Positions 26,246-36,092 of a DNA stretch of 64,000 nt are shown one piece after another (position 1 is the stretch's first letter; every line of letters begins with the position of its first letter). Position numbers and translations under genes: made by a program. The notes beneath the pieces are model-generated. The model saw only the letters and a list, made by a program, of their open reading frames with translations, had not been told where the DNA came from and did no database searches. Source of the stretch: Altericroceibacterium indicum (GTDB lineage: Bacteria > Pseudomonadota > Alphaproteobacteria > Sphingomonadales > Sphingomonadaceae); contig NZ_WTYQ01000003.1 of NCBI RefSeq assembly GCF_009828105.1, positions 186,001 through 250,000 of the forward strand, written 5' to 3'.

Positions 26246-27355
26246 ATGCGCAGGAAACGTTTTTCAAGCCGTACAGCAATGCTCGCCATCAGCGCATCAC
26301 TGATGCTGGCTGGCTGCTCGCAAGGCGAGAAGGCCAGTGAGCCAGCAGCCAGCGAAACAGCAGCGACCGACAGTTCGAAATTTCTTTCCCAACCTTTGGT
26401 GACCGAAATCTTCACGGCGGACCCTTCCGCCCATGTCTTTGACGGCAAGCTCTACATCTACCCCAGTCATGACATTGACGCCGGAATCCCGGATGATGAT
26501 CTGGGCAACCAATATGCCATGCGCGATTATCGCGTGCTGGAAATGGACAAGCCTGGCGGCAAAGTCACCATCGGCCCGGTGGCGCTGGATGTGGACGATG
26601 TTCCCTGGGCCGAAAAGAGCATGTGGGCGCCTGACGCCGCCTATAAGAACGGCACCTATTACCTCTACTTCCCGGCCAAGGATAAAGACGGCGTCTTCCA
26701 TATTGGCGTGGCGACCAGCAAAGACCCGATGGGGCCATTCAAGGCCGACCCCGAGCCGATTGCTGGCAGCTATTCCATCGACCCCGCTGTCTTCACCGAT
26801 ACGGATAACGAGAGTTACATGTATTTCGGCGGTATCTGGGGTGGCCAGCTTCAGCGCTGGCACACCGGCAAATATGATGAATCAGCGGGTGAGACGGATC
26901 TGAAGCAGGATGACAAACCCGCTTTGATGCCAAAAGTCGCCAAAATGAGCGCGGATATGAAGAGCTTTGCCAGCCCGCCGCAGGATGTCGAAATCCTCGA
27001 TCAGAATGGCAAGCCAGTGCTTGGCGGGGACCACGAGAAGCGCTTCTTTGAAGCCGCCTGGATGTATAAGCGTAATGGGAAATATTACTTCACCTATTCC
27101 ACCGGTGACACGCATTTCCTCAATTACGCGATTGGGGACAGCCCGATGGGTCCGTTCACCTATGCCGGGCATATTCTGAAGCCGGTTCAGGGCTGGACCT
27201 CGCACCATTCCATCGTCGATTGGGATGGCAAGACCTGGCTGTTCTATCACGACACGCAGTTGAGCGGCAAAAATCACCTGCGCAACGTCAAGATGACGGA
27301 ACTCACATTCAATCCCGATGGCACGATTCAGGAAATCGACCCGTTCAAGCATTGA
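26246..27355 (+). CDS. GH43 lipoprotein, probable alpha-L-arabinofuranosidase or beta-xylosidase
   Basis: 369 residues. A lipoprotein signal with lipobox LMLAGC is followed by a Ser/Ala-rich linker. The GH43 domain has the base Asp in FTADPSAHVFDGKLYIYPSH, a central Asp in YSIDPAVFTD and the acid Glu in FFEAAWMYKRNGKYYF. ATG 26246 follows GAGG by seven bases; the frame extends upstream without support. It differs clearly from the two soluble GH43 enzymes in this window, so a different linkage is likely. First gene of an operon with xylulokinase and xylose isomerase. Confidence 0.9.
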   Translation: MRRKRFSSRTAMLAISASLMLAGCSQGEKASEPAASETAATDSSKFLSQPLVTEIFTADPSAHVFDGKLYIYPSHDIDAGIPDDDLGNQYAMRDYRVLEMDKPGGKVTIGPVALDVDDVPWAEKSMWAPDAAYKNGTYYLYFPAKDKDGVFHIGVATSKDPMGPFKADPEPIAGSYSIDPAVFTDTDNESYMYFGGIWGGQLQRWHTGKYDESAGETDLKQDDKPALMPKVAKMSADMKSFASPPQDVEILDQNGKPVLGGDHEKRFFEAAWMYKRNGKYYFTYSTGDTHFLNYAIGDSPMGPFTYAGHILKPVQGWTSHHSIVDWDGKTWLFYHDTQLSGKNHLRNVKMTELTFNPDGTIQEIDPFKH

Positions 27356-27379
27356 TCTCAGGCCGCAGGTAGACACACC

Positions 27380-28831
27380 ATGTTTCTCGGTATCGATATC
27401 GGCACTTCCGGCGTCAAAGCGGTCGTGATCGATAATGCTGGCTCTGTGGCGGCCCAAGGGGTCGCCGCATTGACAGTCCAACGCCCTCACCCGCTGTGGT
27501 CTGAGCAGGACCCGGAAGCATGGTGGGCAGCTACCCATGCGGCCATCCGCTCCATCCCGCGCGATATCCGCCATTCGGTGCGTGCCATCGGCTTGGCCGG
27601 GCAAATGCACGGTGCCACTCTGCTGGGCGCAGATGACAAACCGCTGCGCCCTGCCATCTTGTGGAATGACGGACGCAGCCATGCAGAATGCACAGCGCTT
27701 GATGAAGCGACACCTGCTTTCCGCGAAACCGGCGGCAATATCGTCATGCCCGGCTTTACCGCGCCCAAGCTTGCATGGGTGCGGGAGCATGAACCGGAAA
27801 TTTTTGCCGCAATCAAAACCGTGCTGCTGCCCAAGGATTATGTTCGCCTGAAAATGACCGGAGAGAAAATCTCCGACCTGTCAGACAGTGCCGGAACCTT
27901 GTGGCTTGATGTGGCCGGACGCTGCTGGTCCGATGAATTGCTGAGCGCCTGTGGGTTGAGCAAAAGCCAGATGCCAGCACTGGTGGAAGGCACTGAGAAG
28001 GCTGGCCTTCTGCGCGCTGACATCGCTGAATTGTGGGACATGGATCAGGTGCCGGTTGCAGGTGGCGGGGGCGACAATGCCGCTGGCGCTGCCGGTATTG
28101 GCGTGGTGGCCGATGGCGATGCGCTGATGTCGCTTGGTACATCAGGCGTGATCTTTGTGGCTAATAAGGAATTCCGCCCTAACCCGGCACGGGCCGTGCA
28201 TGCCTTCTGCCATTGCCTGCCTGATCTGTGGCACCAGATGGCGGTTCACCTTTCGGCCGCCTCCTGCGTTGACTGGGCTGCCCGCCTGATCGGCGTCAAA
28301 GGCGCGGCGGATCTGTTCGCCTGCGCGGAACAAGCAGGGCCTGCCAATGGGCCGGAGATATTCCTGCCCTATCTCTCGGGCGAACGGACCCCGCATAATG
28401 ACGCGCAGATCCGTGCCGGCTTCCTTCAGATGGACAATGACACCACGCCCGAACGGCTGGCCCAATCGGTGCTCGAAGGCGTGGCTTTTGCCCTGGCAGA
28501 CGGGCTGGACGCCTTGCGCGGGGCTGGCACTGAAGTCTCCAGCCTCAGCGTGATCGGTGGCGGCGCCCGTTCATCCTATTGGGGCGAAACGCTTGCCGCT
28601 GCCCTCAATGTCGAGCTGGTTTACCTGCGCGGCGGAGAAGTCGGCCCGGCGATGGGCGCTGCCCGGCTTGCGCAGATTGCAGTTGATGGCGGCAGCCCGG
28701 CACAGGTCTGCGCTGCACCGCCCGTTTCCCACCGGATCGCCCCCGATCCAGACATTGCCGACAGGCTCGCCCCCAAGCGCGAAGCCTTCATTCAAGCCTA
28801 TCCCCGTATCACTCCAAGGACGACCCTATGA
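27380..28831 (+). CDS. xylB: Xylulokinase
   Basis: 483 residues, FGGY carbohydrate kinase. The phosphate-binding motif [15 protein letters not shown] is at the N-terminus, followed by the substrate block [12 protein letters not shown] and the C-terminal ATP block [16 protein letters not shown]. It phosphorylates D-xylulose to xylulose-5-phosphate for the pentose phosphate pathway. It is 24 bases after the GH43 stop and its TGA overlaps the xylA ATG (ATGA), so the pair is translationally coupled. Confidence 0.95.
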   Translation: MFLGIDIGTSGVKAVVIDNAGSVAAQGVAALTVQRPHPLWSEQDPEAWWAATHAAIRSIPRDIRHSVRAIGLAGQMHGATLLGADDKPLRPAILWNDGRSHAECTALDEATPAFRETGGNIVMPGFTAPKLAWVREHEPEIFAAIKTVLLPKDYVRLKMTGEKISDLSDSAGTLWLDVAGRCWSDELLSACGLSKSQMPALVEGTEKAGLLRADIAELWDMDQVPVAGGGGDNAAGAAGIGVVADGDALMSLGTSGVIFVANKEFRPNPARAVHAFCHCLPDLWHQMAVHLSAASCVDWAARLIGVKGAADLFACAEQAGPANGPEIFLPYLSGERTPHNDAQIRAGFLQMDNDTTPERLAQSVLEGVAFALADGLDALRGAGTEVSSLSVIGGGARSSYWGETLAAALNVELVYLRGGEVGPAMGAARLAQIAVDGGSPAQVCAAPPVSHRIAPDPDIADRLAPKREAFIQAYPRITPRTTL

Positions 28832-30138
28832 GCAACCAATTCTTCGCTGATATCCCGACCATTCGCTACGAAGGGCCGGATAGCCATAATGAGCTGGCCT
28901 ATCGCTTCTATGACAAGGATCGGGTCGTCATGGGCAAGCGGATGGAAGACCATCTGCGCTTTGCCGCCTGTTTCTGGCACACTTTCTGCTGGCCCGGCAG
29001 CGATGTGTTTGGTGGCGGCACATTCAACCGCCCATGGCATCGCGGCGCCAATGATGCAGCCGCCGCCCATGAAAAGCGCGAAACCGCATTTGAATTTTTC
29101 ACCAAGCTCGATATTCCGTTTTACTGCTTCCACGACGTGGATGTGATGGCCGATGCGCAGAGTGTTTCGGAACATCGCTCCCACTTCGCAGAAGCGGTCG
29201 ATCATCTCGAAGCCCTGCAAGGCACGAGCGGCCGCCGTCTGCTGTGGGGCACGGCCAATCTTTTCAGCCATCCACGCTTTGCGGCAGGTGCCGCCACCAG
29301 CCCGGACCCTGAAGTCTACGCCTTTGCCGCCATGCAGGTGCGTGATGCGCTCGAGGCGACGCACCGCCTCGGCGGGGCAAACTATGTGCTGTGGGGCGGC
29401 CGCGAAGGCTATGAAACGCTCGCCAACACCAATCTTGGCCGGGAAATGGACAATTTTGGCCGCTTCCTTGCCATGGTGGTGGAGCATAAGCACAAGATCG
29501 GCTTCGATGGCACGATCCTGATCGAACCCAAGCCGCACGAGCCGACCAAGCATCAATATGATTTTGATACCGCCACCGTCTATGGCTTCCTCAAGCGCTA
29601 TGGCCTTGAAAACGAAGTCTGCGTGAATATCGAAGCCAACCACGCCACGCTGGGCGGCCATACATTTGAACATGAACTGGCCATGGCTTCGGCGCTGGGC
29701 ATCTTCGGTTCCATCGATGCCAATCGCGGCGATCATCAAAATGGCTGGGACACCGACCAATTCCCCAATTCGGCCGAAGAAATGACTCTCGCCATGCTCG
29801 AAGTGCTGCGCGCCGGTGGCTTCACCAATGGCGGCTTCAATTTTGACGCCAAGGTGCGCCGTCAGTCTGTCGATGCGGCTGACCTGTTTTATGGCCATGT
29901 CGGCGGGATCGACACGGTGGCACGCGGATTGCTCAATGCTGCTGCCATCATCGAAGATGGCCGCATCGATCAGATCAGAAGCGAACGCTACGCTGGTTGG
30001 GACAATGATCTTGGCAAGAAGATCGGCACGCTTGATCTGGGCGGCATTGCCGACCTGGCCGAGAAAGAGGCGCTGAATCCCAAGCACCGTTCCGGTCAGC
30101 AGGAAAGAATCGAAAACCTCGTCAATCGCTTCTGCTGA
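28828..30138 (+). CDS. xylA: Xylose isomerase
   Basis: 436 residues, full length. Diagnostic blocks are [23 protein letters not shown]-like [10 protein letters not shown] (catalytic His), [28 protein letters not shown] (metal ligands) and [17 protein letters not shown]. It converts D-xylose to D-xylulose in the cytoplasm. Last gene of the lipoprotein GH43-xylB-xylA operon under operator 6. Confidence 0.97.
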   Translation: MSNQFFADIPTIRYEGPDSHNELAYRFYDKDRVVMGKRMEDHLRFAACFWHTFCWPGSDVFGGGTFNRPWHRGANDAAAAHEKRETAFEFFTKLDIPFYCFHDVDVMADAQSVSEHRSHFAEAVDHLEALQGTSGRRLLWGTANLFSHPRFAAGAATSPDPEVYAFAAMQVRDALEATHRLGGANYVLWGGREGYETLANTNLGREMDNFGRFLAMVVEHKHKIGFDGTILIEPKPHEPTKHQYDFDTATVYGFLKRYGLENEVCVNIEANHATLGGHTFEHELAMASALGIFGSIDANRGDHQNGWDTDQFPNSAEEMTLAMLEVLRAGGFTNGGFNFDAKVRRQSVDAADLFYGHVGGIDTVARGLLNAAAIIEDGRIDQIRSERYAGWDNDLGKKIGTLDLGGIADLAEKEALNPKHRSGQQERIENLVNRFC

Positions 30139-30172
30139 AGGACGAGCAAACTCTCCTCTCGGGGAAACCTAT

Positions 30173-30205
30173 CCCGGAAACAGGCTCCTCCTCCTTGTTT
30201 CCGGG
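30173..30205 (+). terminator. Terminator after xylA
   Basis: CCCGGAAACA (30173-30182) pairs with TGTTTCCGGG (30196-30205) around a 13-base pyrimidine-rich loop, 34 bases past the xylA stop. The following T-tract is short (AGCTTTCT). Confidence 0.65.
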
Positions 30206-30364
30206 AGCTTTCTAACGACAAACTGGGCAAGCCGCAGGTAACGGATCATTGCAATATTGGTCCGCAGCGCTGTCTGGCTGGTCTTGACTGATTTCAGCAC
30301 GCTCCGGTACCGACTGCGGTCTTGCATATTGCTTTCCTCATGCGTTTCGAACACTAAATTCGGC

Positions 30365-31051
30365 ATGAGAACTCGAATCAAAGTCTGCTGCATAGCATCA
30401 CCGCAAGAAGCCCATTTGGCAGTCCAGGCCGGTGCCGATGCTCTGGGGCTGGTGGCACGTATGCCATCCGGCCCCGGCCCGATACCCGATACCATGATCG
30501 CTACCGTCACTGCGGTTGTACCGCCCCCTGTAGCCACATTCTTGCTGACATCGGAAACAACAGCGGAAGCCATTTCCGCTCATGTCCGCGCGACGAACCC
30601 AGCCACAGTTCAGGTCGTGTCACACATTGCCCCCGAAGAGTCAGAAAAGCTGGCAAGGCTGGAACCGCATGTGCGCCGCGTGCAGGTGATCCATGTCGAA
30701 GGGCCTGAAGCTCTGGACCTTATCCCGGCTTACGCACCCCACGTTCACGCCTTCCTGCTCGATTCCGGCAGACCCAATGCCGCGATTGCAGAGTTGGGTG
30801 GAACCGGACGCGCCCATGACTGGGAGGTCAGTGCGGCTTTCGTGCGATCCACCGAAAGGCCTGTGTTTCTGGCTGGGGGCTTGTCAGCCCGGAATGTCGC
30901 CGAAGCAATCCGTCAGGTTCGGCCCTACGGGCTGGACCTGTGCTCTGGTGTGCGGACAAATGGCCGACTCGATCCAGAGAAGCTGGCTGCCTTTATGATG
31001 GCTGTGAGCCAAACCGATGCTGCATTGGCCACGGCAAACGCCATCTCCTAA
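30365..31051 (+). CDS. TrpF-like phosphoribosylanthranilate isomerase paralogue
   Basis: 228 residues, TIM barrel resembling TrpF. The N-terminal catalytic Cys is in KVCCIASP, where normal TrpF has KICG; the Asp is in AFLLDSG, followed by LGGTGRAHDW. The phosphate-binding end VFLAGGLSARNVAEAI and LDLCSGVRT are typical. The usual VQLHG block is replaced by VQVVSHI. ATG 30365 starts the homology; the upstream open frame has none. It stands alone, away from trp genes, beside xylose genes. It could be a second TrpF or a related isomerase with another substrate. Confidence 0.8.
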   Translation: MRTRIKVCCIASPQEAHLAVQAGADALGLVARMPSGPGPIPDTMIATVTAVVPPPVATFLLTSETTAEAISAHVRATNPATVQVVSHIAPEESEKLARLEPHVRRVQVIHVEGPEALDLIPAYAPHVHAFLLDSGRPNAAIAELGGTGRAHDWEVSAAFVRSTERPVFLAGGLSARNVAEAIRQVRPYGLDLCSGVRTNGRLDPEKLAAFMMAVSQTDAALATANAIS

Positions 31052-31083
31052 GGCCAGCACGACACTGAACCTGAAGAGTAGCT

Positions 31084-31109
31084 CTGGAGTGTTCAAAAGA
31101 ACGCTCCAG
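31084..31109. other. Hairpin between trpF-like gene and tRNA-Gly
   Basis: CTGGAGTGTTC and GAACGCTCCAG pair over 11 positions with one G-U and an AAAA loop. No T-run follows on either strand, so termination is uncertain; it could be a processing signal. Confidence 0.45.
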
Positions 31110-31188
31110 CGGCGGCCCAAAGCAAACTTTTCCATGAGGATAAGGGCGACCCGAAGGTCGTTATTCTATCGATTTGCTTAAGGAAAAA

Positions 31189-31263
31189 TGGAGCGGGCGA
31201 AGGGATTCGAACCCTCGACCCCAACCTTGGCAAGGTTGTGCTCTACCCCTGAGCTACGCCCGC
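31189..31263 (-). tRNA. tRNA-Gly(GCC)
   Basis: Minus-strand sequence starts GCGGGCGTAGCTCAGGGG and folds as a cloverleaf: acceptor GCGGGCG/CGCCCGC, D arm GCTC...GAGC, anticodon stem CAACC/GGTTG with loop containing GCC, T arm with GGTTCGAATCC. The 3' CCA is encoded (31191-31189). Confidence 0.97.
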
Positions 31264-31435
31264 TCACTGGCGTTTCCGGGAGAGTGTCCCGGTGGGGTGG
31301 ACGGGCCTCTAGCAACGCCTCGCCAGTCCGACAAGAGGAAAGTTACATTCCCATCACATTTTCTTTCCACCCTTCACAAATTCGCCAGAAAGCCCACATT
31401 AGCAGCACGTCTTTTTACGCAACAGGAGCACCACC

Positions 31436-32353
31436 TTGGCGACCAATGCCCTCAGCATCGATGAACAGAAAGCGGTCGAACGGTTTCGCACGGATGTCGT
31501 CGAACCTTCTATGACCAAACTGGTCATCCTCGACTTCTGGGCCGAATGGTGTGGCCCCTGCAAGGCACTCACCCCGACATTGGAAAAAGTCGCGGCAGAC
31601 TATGCCGATAAGGGCGTGGTTCTCGCCAAACTCAATGTGGATGAAGAGCCTTTCATTGCCGCGCAGTTTCAGGTCCGTTCCATCCCCACAGTCTACGCGA
31701 TGTATCAGGGCCAACCGGTCGCCGATCTCACACAGGCACGAACCGAATCGCAATTAAAGCAGATGATCGACCAGATCCTCGAAAAGCTGCCGGTCCAGGG
31801 TGGTGACGATGCGGGCAGTCAGGCTCCTGATATTGATCAGCTTGTGGCCATGGCTGACCAGCTTGTTGCCGATGGTGATCCTGAACGCGCAGCCGCCGCT
31901 TTCATGCAGATCGCCAAGATGGCCCCTGACAATGCTTCTGTCCACTCAGGCCTCATTCGCGCACTTCTGGCCGCTGGCCATAAGGAAGAAGCCCAGACCG
32001 CTTTCGATGCGCTGCCTGATGACATGAAATCAGACCCGGCGATTGCACAGGCTGCCAGTGCGCTGGAACTGGCGGGTGATGATGTGGACGATAGCGAATT
32101 GCAGGCTCTGCGTGCAGCGGCAGCAGAACGGCCCGGCGATATGCAGGCGCAGTTCGATTTTGCCCAGGCCGCCTTTGCTGCGGGTGAACGGGACGAAGCA
32201 GCCGATACTCTGCTGCGCATGATCGAAAGCGATGCGGCGTGGGAAGAAGGTGCCGCCAAGGCCAAGCTGCTGCAGATCTTTGAAGCGGTAGGGCTTGAAG
32301 ATCCGTGGGTCTCTGACAAACGGCGCAAACTTTCTCTGATATTGTTCGGCTGA
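31436..32353 (+). CDS. CnoX/YbbN-type thioredoxin with TPR region
   Basis: 305 residues. The N-terminal thioredoxin domain has the redox motif WCGPCK near residue 40 and the cis-Pro block RSIPTVYAM. From about residue 125 there are helical TPR-like repeats with Ala-rich helices. This is the CnoX/YbbN layout, a chaperedoxin that protects substrates during oxidative stress and works with chaperones; here CGPC is kept, whereas the E. coli protein has SxxC. The start is TTG 31436, supported by AGGAG seven bases ahead. The next gene overlaps by one base (TGATG). Confidence 0.9.
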   Translation: MATNALSIDEQKAVERFRTDVVEPSMTKLVILDFWAEWCGPCKALTPTLEKVAADYADKGVVLAKLNVDEEPFIAAQFQVRSIPTVYAMYQGQPVADLTQARTESQLKQMIDQILEKLPVQGGDDAGSQAPDIDQLVAMADQLVADGDPERAAAAFMQIAKMAPDNASVHSGLIRALLAAGHKEEAQTAFDALPDDMKSDPAIAQAASALELAGDDVDDSELQALRAAAAERPGDMQAQFDFAQAAFAAGERDEAADTLLRMIESDAAWEEGAAKAKLLQIFEAVGLEDPWVSDKRRKLSLILFG

Positions 32354-32967
32354 TGGCAGGAACGCGGCTCTCGATCTTTCCGCTTGGCGGCGCAGTCCTG
32401 TTTCCGGGGCTGCAACTGCCTTTGCACATCTTTGAGCCGCGTTACCGTGCCCTTGTAGGTGATGCTCTGGCGCGTGACCGGCGCATTGCGCTGATCCAGC
32501 CGCGTGCGCCCGGTGAACGTGCGCCCCTCTTCACCATCGGCACTGTCGGCCTGATTGACGAAGTCGAGGCGCTGGATGACGGGCGCTACAATATCGTGCT
32601 GGAAGGGGTGGCCCGCTTCCGCCTGCTGCGCGAACTGGATGTCACCACCGCCTTCCGGCAAGTGGAAGGGCAATTGATCGACGAACCCGCCGATGAATTT
32701 CTCAGCTCCATTGAACGCGCCAGCATTGAACAGGAAGCGCAGCGTTTTGCGGACCGGCAAGGTTATAGCGTGGATTGGGAGTCCGTCTCCCAGCTTGACG
32801 ATCTGGCGCTGATCAACGGCATCAGCCAGATCGCGCCCTTTGATGCCGCAGCAAAGCAGGCGCTGCTCGAAGCAGACGGCCTTGGCACCCGCTGCGAGCT
32901 ATTAATTCAACTGATGCAGTTCTTCGGCCGGAGCCACCCGGACGAAGGCCACGTTACTCTGCAATAG
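32353..32967 (+). CDS. Lon N-terminal (LAN) domain protein, peptidase S16 substrate-binding type
   Basis: 204 residues consisting only of the Lon N-terminal substrate-binding domain (PF02190): IFPLGGAVLFPGLQLPLHIF, EPRYRALVGDALARDR and the strand YNIVLEGVARFRLL are typical. No ATPase or protease domain is present. Such proteins are stand-alone and of unclear role. Coupled to the CnoX-like gene by a one-base overlap, which suggests a shared link to protein quality control. Confidence 0.92.
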   Translation: MAGTRLSIFPLGGAVLFPGLQLPLHIFEPRYRALVGDALARDRRIALIQPRAPGERAPLFTIGTVGLIDEVEALDDGRYNIVLEGVARFRLLRELDVTTAFRQVEGQLIDEPADEFLSSIERASIEQEAQRFADRQGYSVDWESVSQLDDLALINGISQIAPFDAAAKQALLEADGLGTRCELLIQLMQFFGRSHPDEGHVTLQ

Positions 32968-32978
32968 GCCGCAGAGCC

Positions 32979-33605
32979 TCAGCCAAAGCCGAAAGAGCCC
33001 TTCAGGCCATCTATCACATATTGTGACGCCAGAGCCGCCAGAAGCACCCCCAGAAGGCGAGTGATCACAGCCTCCACCTTGTCTCCGAACAAACGCATCA
33101 GTGGCGTCGCGGCTAACAGCGCCAGCAAGGTCAGACCAAGCACGGAAACCAACGCCGCAAGCACCGCCAGCATATGCGAATAGGTTGGAGCCTTGCTCAT
33201 CAACAGCATAATCGATGCGATAGCGCCCGGACCTGCAAGCATCGGCATCGCCATCGGGAAAACCGACACGTCTTCAATATCCGGTGTCGCCATCACCTTT
33301 TCGGCGCGTTCTTCGCGGCGTTGTGTGCGTTTCTCAAACACCATTTCGAGCGCGATGACAAACAGCATGATGCCGCCTGCAATGCGGAATGAGTCCAGTT
33401 CAATATGAAGCGCAGCCAGCAGCCCGCGGCCAAAAAAGGCAAAACCAAACAGGATGGCCCCGGAAATCACAGTCGCCCGGATAGCCATGGAGCGCCGCTC
33501 ATTCTCCGGCGCGTCCACGGTAAGGCCAGCATAAATCGGGGCGCAACCGGGAGGGTCAATAATCACGAACAGCGTCACAAAGGCGGAAAGGAAGAGTTCG
33601 AGCAT
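32979..33605 (-). CDS. MarC family integral membrane protein
   Basis: 208 residues with six predicted membrane segments, UPF0056/MarC family: VTLFVIIDPPGCAPIY at the N-terminus and AMPMLAGPGAIASIMLL in the middle. Function is not established; it was once linked to multiple antibiotic resistance but that is not supported. The ATG overlaps the previous stop (TAATG). It ends 12 bases from the convergent Lon-domain gene. Confidence 0.93.
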   Translation of the reverse strand: MLELFLSAFVTLFVIIDPPGCAPIYAGLTVDAPENERRSMAIRATVISGAILFGFAFFGRGLLAALHIELDSFRIAGGIMLFVIALEMVFEKRTQRREERAEKVMATPDIEDVSVFPMAMPMLAGPGAIASIMLLMSKAPTYSHMLAVLAALVSVLGLTLLALLAATPLMRLFGDKVEAVITRLLGVLLAALASQYVIDGLKGSFGFG

Positions 33606-34309
33606 TATCTGCCTCCTTGCGCCTGCATGGTCAGGACGTCCTCATCCTGCCCATTGCGTTTCATGGTCACGCTGAACTTTGTGTCATCACCGGTATGGCG
33701 CCAGCGATAGGATAGTGTGCGGTCATGAGAGACGCCTTCGCCCCCTGTCGCGGTCAGCTGATTCACAAGCGCCATAGCACTTTTGCCAGATTCCCGCTGG
33801 AAAGGCCCCGGCCTGTCACGCTTGGCACAATCGGCAACCTTGGCCTGGATAAAATCAGGAGCAAGCGGAGCTGTTGACTTGAGATTTTCCAGATGGACGG
33901 CCCATTTGAAGTCCCCCTTGGATTGGCGCTGCCAGACTGTCGCATATTCGCCGCTCGCACCATCCGCCTTGGTGATCGCGCCATAGGTTACGACCAGCGA
34001 ACCATCGCAACTGGCCCATACGCTTTGCGGCACCCAAGAATCCGCTTTGGCATTATCTGCAGCCTTGCCCGATGCGGGAAAAGCTGTTCCGCCCATGCTG
34101 CTCAGCACAATTGCCCCGGAGGTTGCATATTTGCTTAGAGCATCCAATTGCCCCTTCTCCCGAGCGAGGCGCGCAAGAGCAAGGTCCGTTGCCAATACAT
34201 TGCTGGGATTGGCGACCCGTTCATAAGAGCCGCCAACGCGCGGCCCGCCTGCACAGGCGCTGAGAGAACCTCCAAGCGCCATTACCAATGCGAGCCGCCG
34301 CCACATCAT
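33605..34309 (-). CDS. Putative lipoprotein of unknown function
   Basis: 234 residues with a lipoprotein signal (lipobox LSAC near residue 19). The mature part has a globular look with repeated beta segments ([31 protein letters not shown]), reminiscent of NTF2/DUF4440-type folds, but I cannot assign it. Start ATG 34309 overlaps the folD stop, so it is co-translated with folD and marC. It has two close ATG codons (34309 and 34306). Confidence 0.8.
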   Translation of the reverse strand: MMWRRLALVMALGGSLSACAGGPRVGGSYERVANPSNVLATDLALARLAREKGQLDALSKYATSGAIVLSSMGGTAFPASGKAADNAKADSWVPQSVWASCDGSLVVTYGAITKADGASGEYATVWQRQSKGDFKWAVHLENLKSTAPLAPDFIQAKVADCAKRDRPGPFQRESGKSAMALVNQLTATGGEGVSHDRTLSYRWRHTGDDTKFSVTMKRNGQDEDVLTMQAQGGR

Positions 34310-35202
34310 AGAGCGCCGTCAGCCAGTGCGATATTTTCACGGCGATAAGCCGAAACCATCGTATTGCGCAGAAGCACCGCAATCGTCATCGGGCCGACAC
34401 CGCCCGGCACGGGTGTGATGGCACCGGCAACTTCACTGGCTTGCGCATAATCGACATCACCCACAAGGCGCGTCTTGCCTTCTTCGGCGCCCGCAACGCG
34501 GTTGATGCCCACATCGATGACGGTAGCTCCGGGCTTGATCCAATCACCCTTGACCATTTCTGGCCGTCCCACTGCGGCAACCACAATGTCAGCCTGCTTG
34601 ACCACGGCAGGCAAGTCCTTGGTGCGGCTATGCGCGATAGTGACTGTGGCATTCGCATCGGTGAGCAATTGCGCCATCGGCTTGCCGACAATGTTGGAAC
34701 GGCCAATCACCACAGCATTGAGACCAGACAGGTCTTTCCCAAGCTTATCCTGCAACAACATCAGGCAGCCGAGCGGCGTGCAAGGTACAAAGCCTTCTTG
34801 CCCCACCGATAAACGGCCAGCATTGATGATGTGAAAACCGTCCACATCCTTATCCGGGTCGATCGCGGAAATAACTGTCTGCTCATCCAGATGTTTGGGC
34901 AGCGGCAGTTGCACCAGAATCCCGTCAACCGCCGGATCATTGTTCAGCTTTTCAACCAGCGCCAGCAGTTCTTCTTCGCTCGCATCGTCATTGAGGCGGT
35001 GTTCATAGGAGTTCATGCCCGCGGCAACAGTCGCTTTGCCTTTGCTGCGAACATAGACCTGACTGGCAGGGTCTTCGCCGACAAGCACCACCGCGAGCCC
35101 CGCCTTGCGGCCAGCCTTGGCTTCAAACGCTGTGGCAAACTCGCCTATTTTATCCCGCAAACCCGCGGCAAATGCCTTCCCGTCAATGACCTGTGCACTC
35201 AT
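34306..35202 (-). CDS. folD: Bifunctional methylenetetrahydrofolate dehydrogenase/cyclohydrolase FolD
   Basis: 298 residues. Diagnostic blocks are [14 protein letters not shown] (active-site Tyr and Lys), [44 protein letters not shown] and [16 protein letters not shown]. It interconverts methylene- and formyl-tetrahydrofolate with NADP. The start overlaps the yggT stop (ATGA), so yggT-folD-lipoprotein-marC form one operon. Confidence 0.97.
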   Translation of the reverse strand: MSAQVIDGKAFAAGLRDKIGEFATAFEAKAGRKAGLAVVLVGEDPASQVYVRSKGKATVAAGMNSYEHRLNDDASEEELLALVEKLNNDPAVDGILVQLPLPKHLDEQTVISAIDPDKDVDGFHIINAGRLSVGQEGFVPCTPLGCLMLLQDKLGKDLSGLNAVVIGRSNIVGKPMAQLLTDANATVTIAHSRTKDLPAVVKQADIVVAAVGRPEMVKGDWIKPGATVIDVGINRVAGAEEGKTRLVGDVDYAQASEVAGAITPVPGGVGPMTIAVLLRNTMVSAYRRENIALADGAL

Positions 35203-35495
35203 GCAACACTCCCATACGCCAGATTTTGTAATATTATATTGAGGATATTCAGCCCGATGATCAGCACCAGAGGTGAGAAATCAATCGCGCCTGTATCTGG
35301 TAAAACGCGCCGAATGGGCCTTAGCATAGGGTCTAGCAGCGCATTCACGGCACGCCAGATGGCCAGCACAAAATCATTGCGCGTATTCACGACATTAAAT
35401 GAGATCAGCAGGCTGAGAATAAATTGCACGATCACCAGAATGATGATGATGCTGATCAGATAGCCGACGATTTGAGAGAGGGTGAGCAATATCAC
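35199..35495 (-). CDS. YggT family membrane protein
   Basis: 98 residues with two hydrophobic segments flanking the conserved [21 protein letters not shown] loop, which is diagnostic of YggT. The start is GTG 35495, after AAGG. The family is linked to osmotic or cell-division functions, unproven. First gene of the yggT-folD operon. Confidence 0.92.
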   Translation of the reverse strand: MILLTLSQIVGYLISIIIILVIVQFILSLLISFNVVNTRNDFVLAIWRAVNALLDPMLRPIRRVLPDTGAIDFSPLVLIIGLNILNIILQNLAYGSVA

Positions 35496-35508
35496 TGCAG
35501 GGGCCTTT

Positions 35509-35540
35509 CCTTGGTCTTGCCGTGGCCTAGCCGACCAAGG
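35509..35540. other. Inverted repeat upstream of yggT
   Basis: CCTTGGTC (35509-35516) and GACCAAGG (35533-35540), with GGC/GCC pairing possible inside the loop. It is between the lipoprotein gene stop and the yggT start; possible weak terminator. Confidence 0.35.
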
Positions 35541-35567
35541 GGTAGTGTATCAACAGGGCAATACAGA

Positions 35568-36092
35568 TCACTTATCAAAGGTGAGCTGGCGAACCCGCCA
35601 ATCGAGCTGCTCTTCAGTGGCGCCAGGCACATCATTGACCCGGCTGAGCGTGATTGAGCCCTTACGATTCATTTTTCCACTATCAGCAGTCAGAGCGACC
35701 GGAACCGTGTAATAAAGGGTGCCAGCAGCCCCTTCCGTCTCGCCATCACCAAAGCTGATCTTCACATCAGGGTAATCACCAATCTGCTCTTCCAGCAGGG
35801 CACCGGTCATTTCCGCTTCAGAACGCCATGCGAGCGCAGCATCCGCCAGCCGGTGCTGCGCCACGGCCTGGCTGATATAGGCGAGCACTCGGCGTGGGTT
35901 GTCCCGCTCCTGCAACGCATCGCTTGAAAGTGGGGCCGTGGTATCCACGTCATCCTCATCACTCACGACCGGTTCAGGCGTGGAACTATCCAGTTCCGCC
36001 GCGACCTGATCCGTTTCATCCGAAGCAGGCTGCTGAGATGAACATGCTGCCAATGCGAGGGCGGCACATGGAATGACAAGAAAGAGGCGCAT
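35568..36092 (-). CDS. Putative lipoprotein of unknown function
   Basis: 174 residues with a signal and lipobox ALAAC at residues 13-17, then an acidic, low-complexity linker rich in Asp, Glu and Ser to about residue 60. The C-terminal part (VLAYISQAVAQHRLADAA onward) is a small alpha/beta domain ending in SITLSRVNDVPGATEE. I do not recognise it. It overlaps the argB stop (TAATG), so it is co-expressed with argB. Confidence 0.82.
   Translation of the reverse strand: MRLFLVIPCAALALAACSSQQPASDETDQVAAELDSSTPEPVVSDEDDVDTTAPLSSDALQERDNPRRVLAYISQAVAQHRLADAALAWRSEAEMTGALLEEQIGDYPDVKISFGDGETEGAAGTLYYTVPVALTADSGKMNRKGSITLSRVNDVPGATEEQLDWRVRQLTFDK

Noticed and set aside
26882-27790. 302-codon minus-strand frame
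   Set aside because: Mirror of the lipoprotein GH43 and xylulokinase genes.
28798-30087. 429-codon open frame on the minus strand
   Set aside because: It lies entirely antisense to xylA, which has all family motifs; long mirror frames are common in such coding sequence.
30169-30573. 134-codon minus-strand frame next to xylA
   Set aside because: Overlaps the xylA terminator and the trpF-like gene, has no binding site and no recognisable content.
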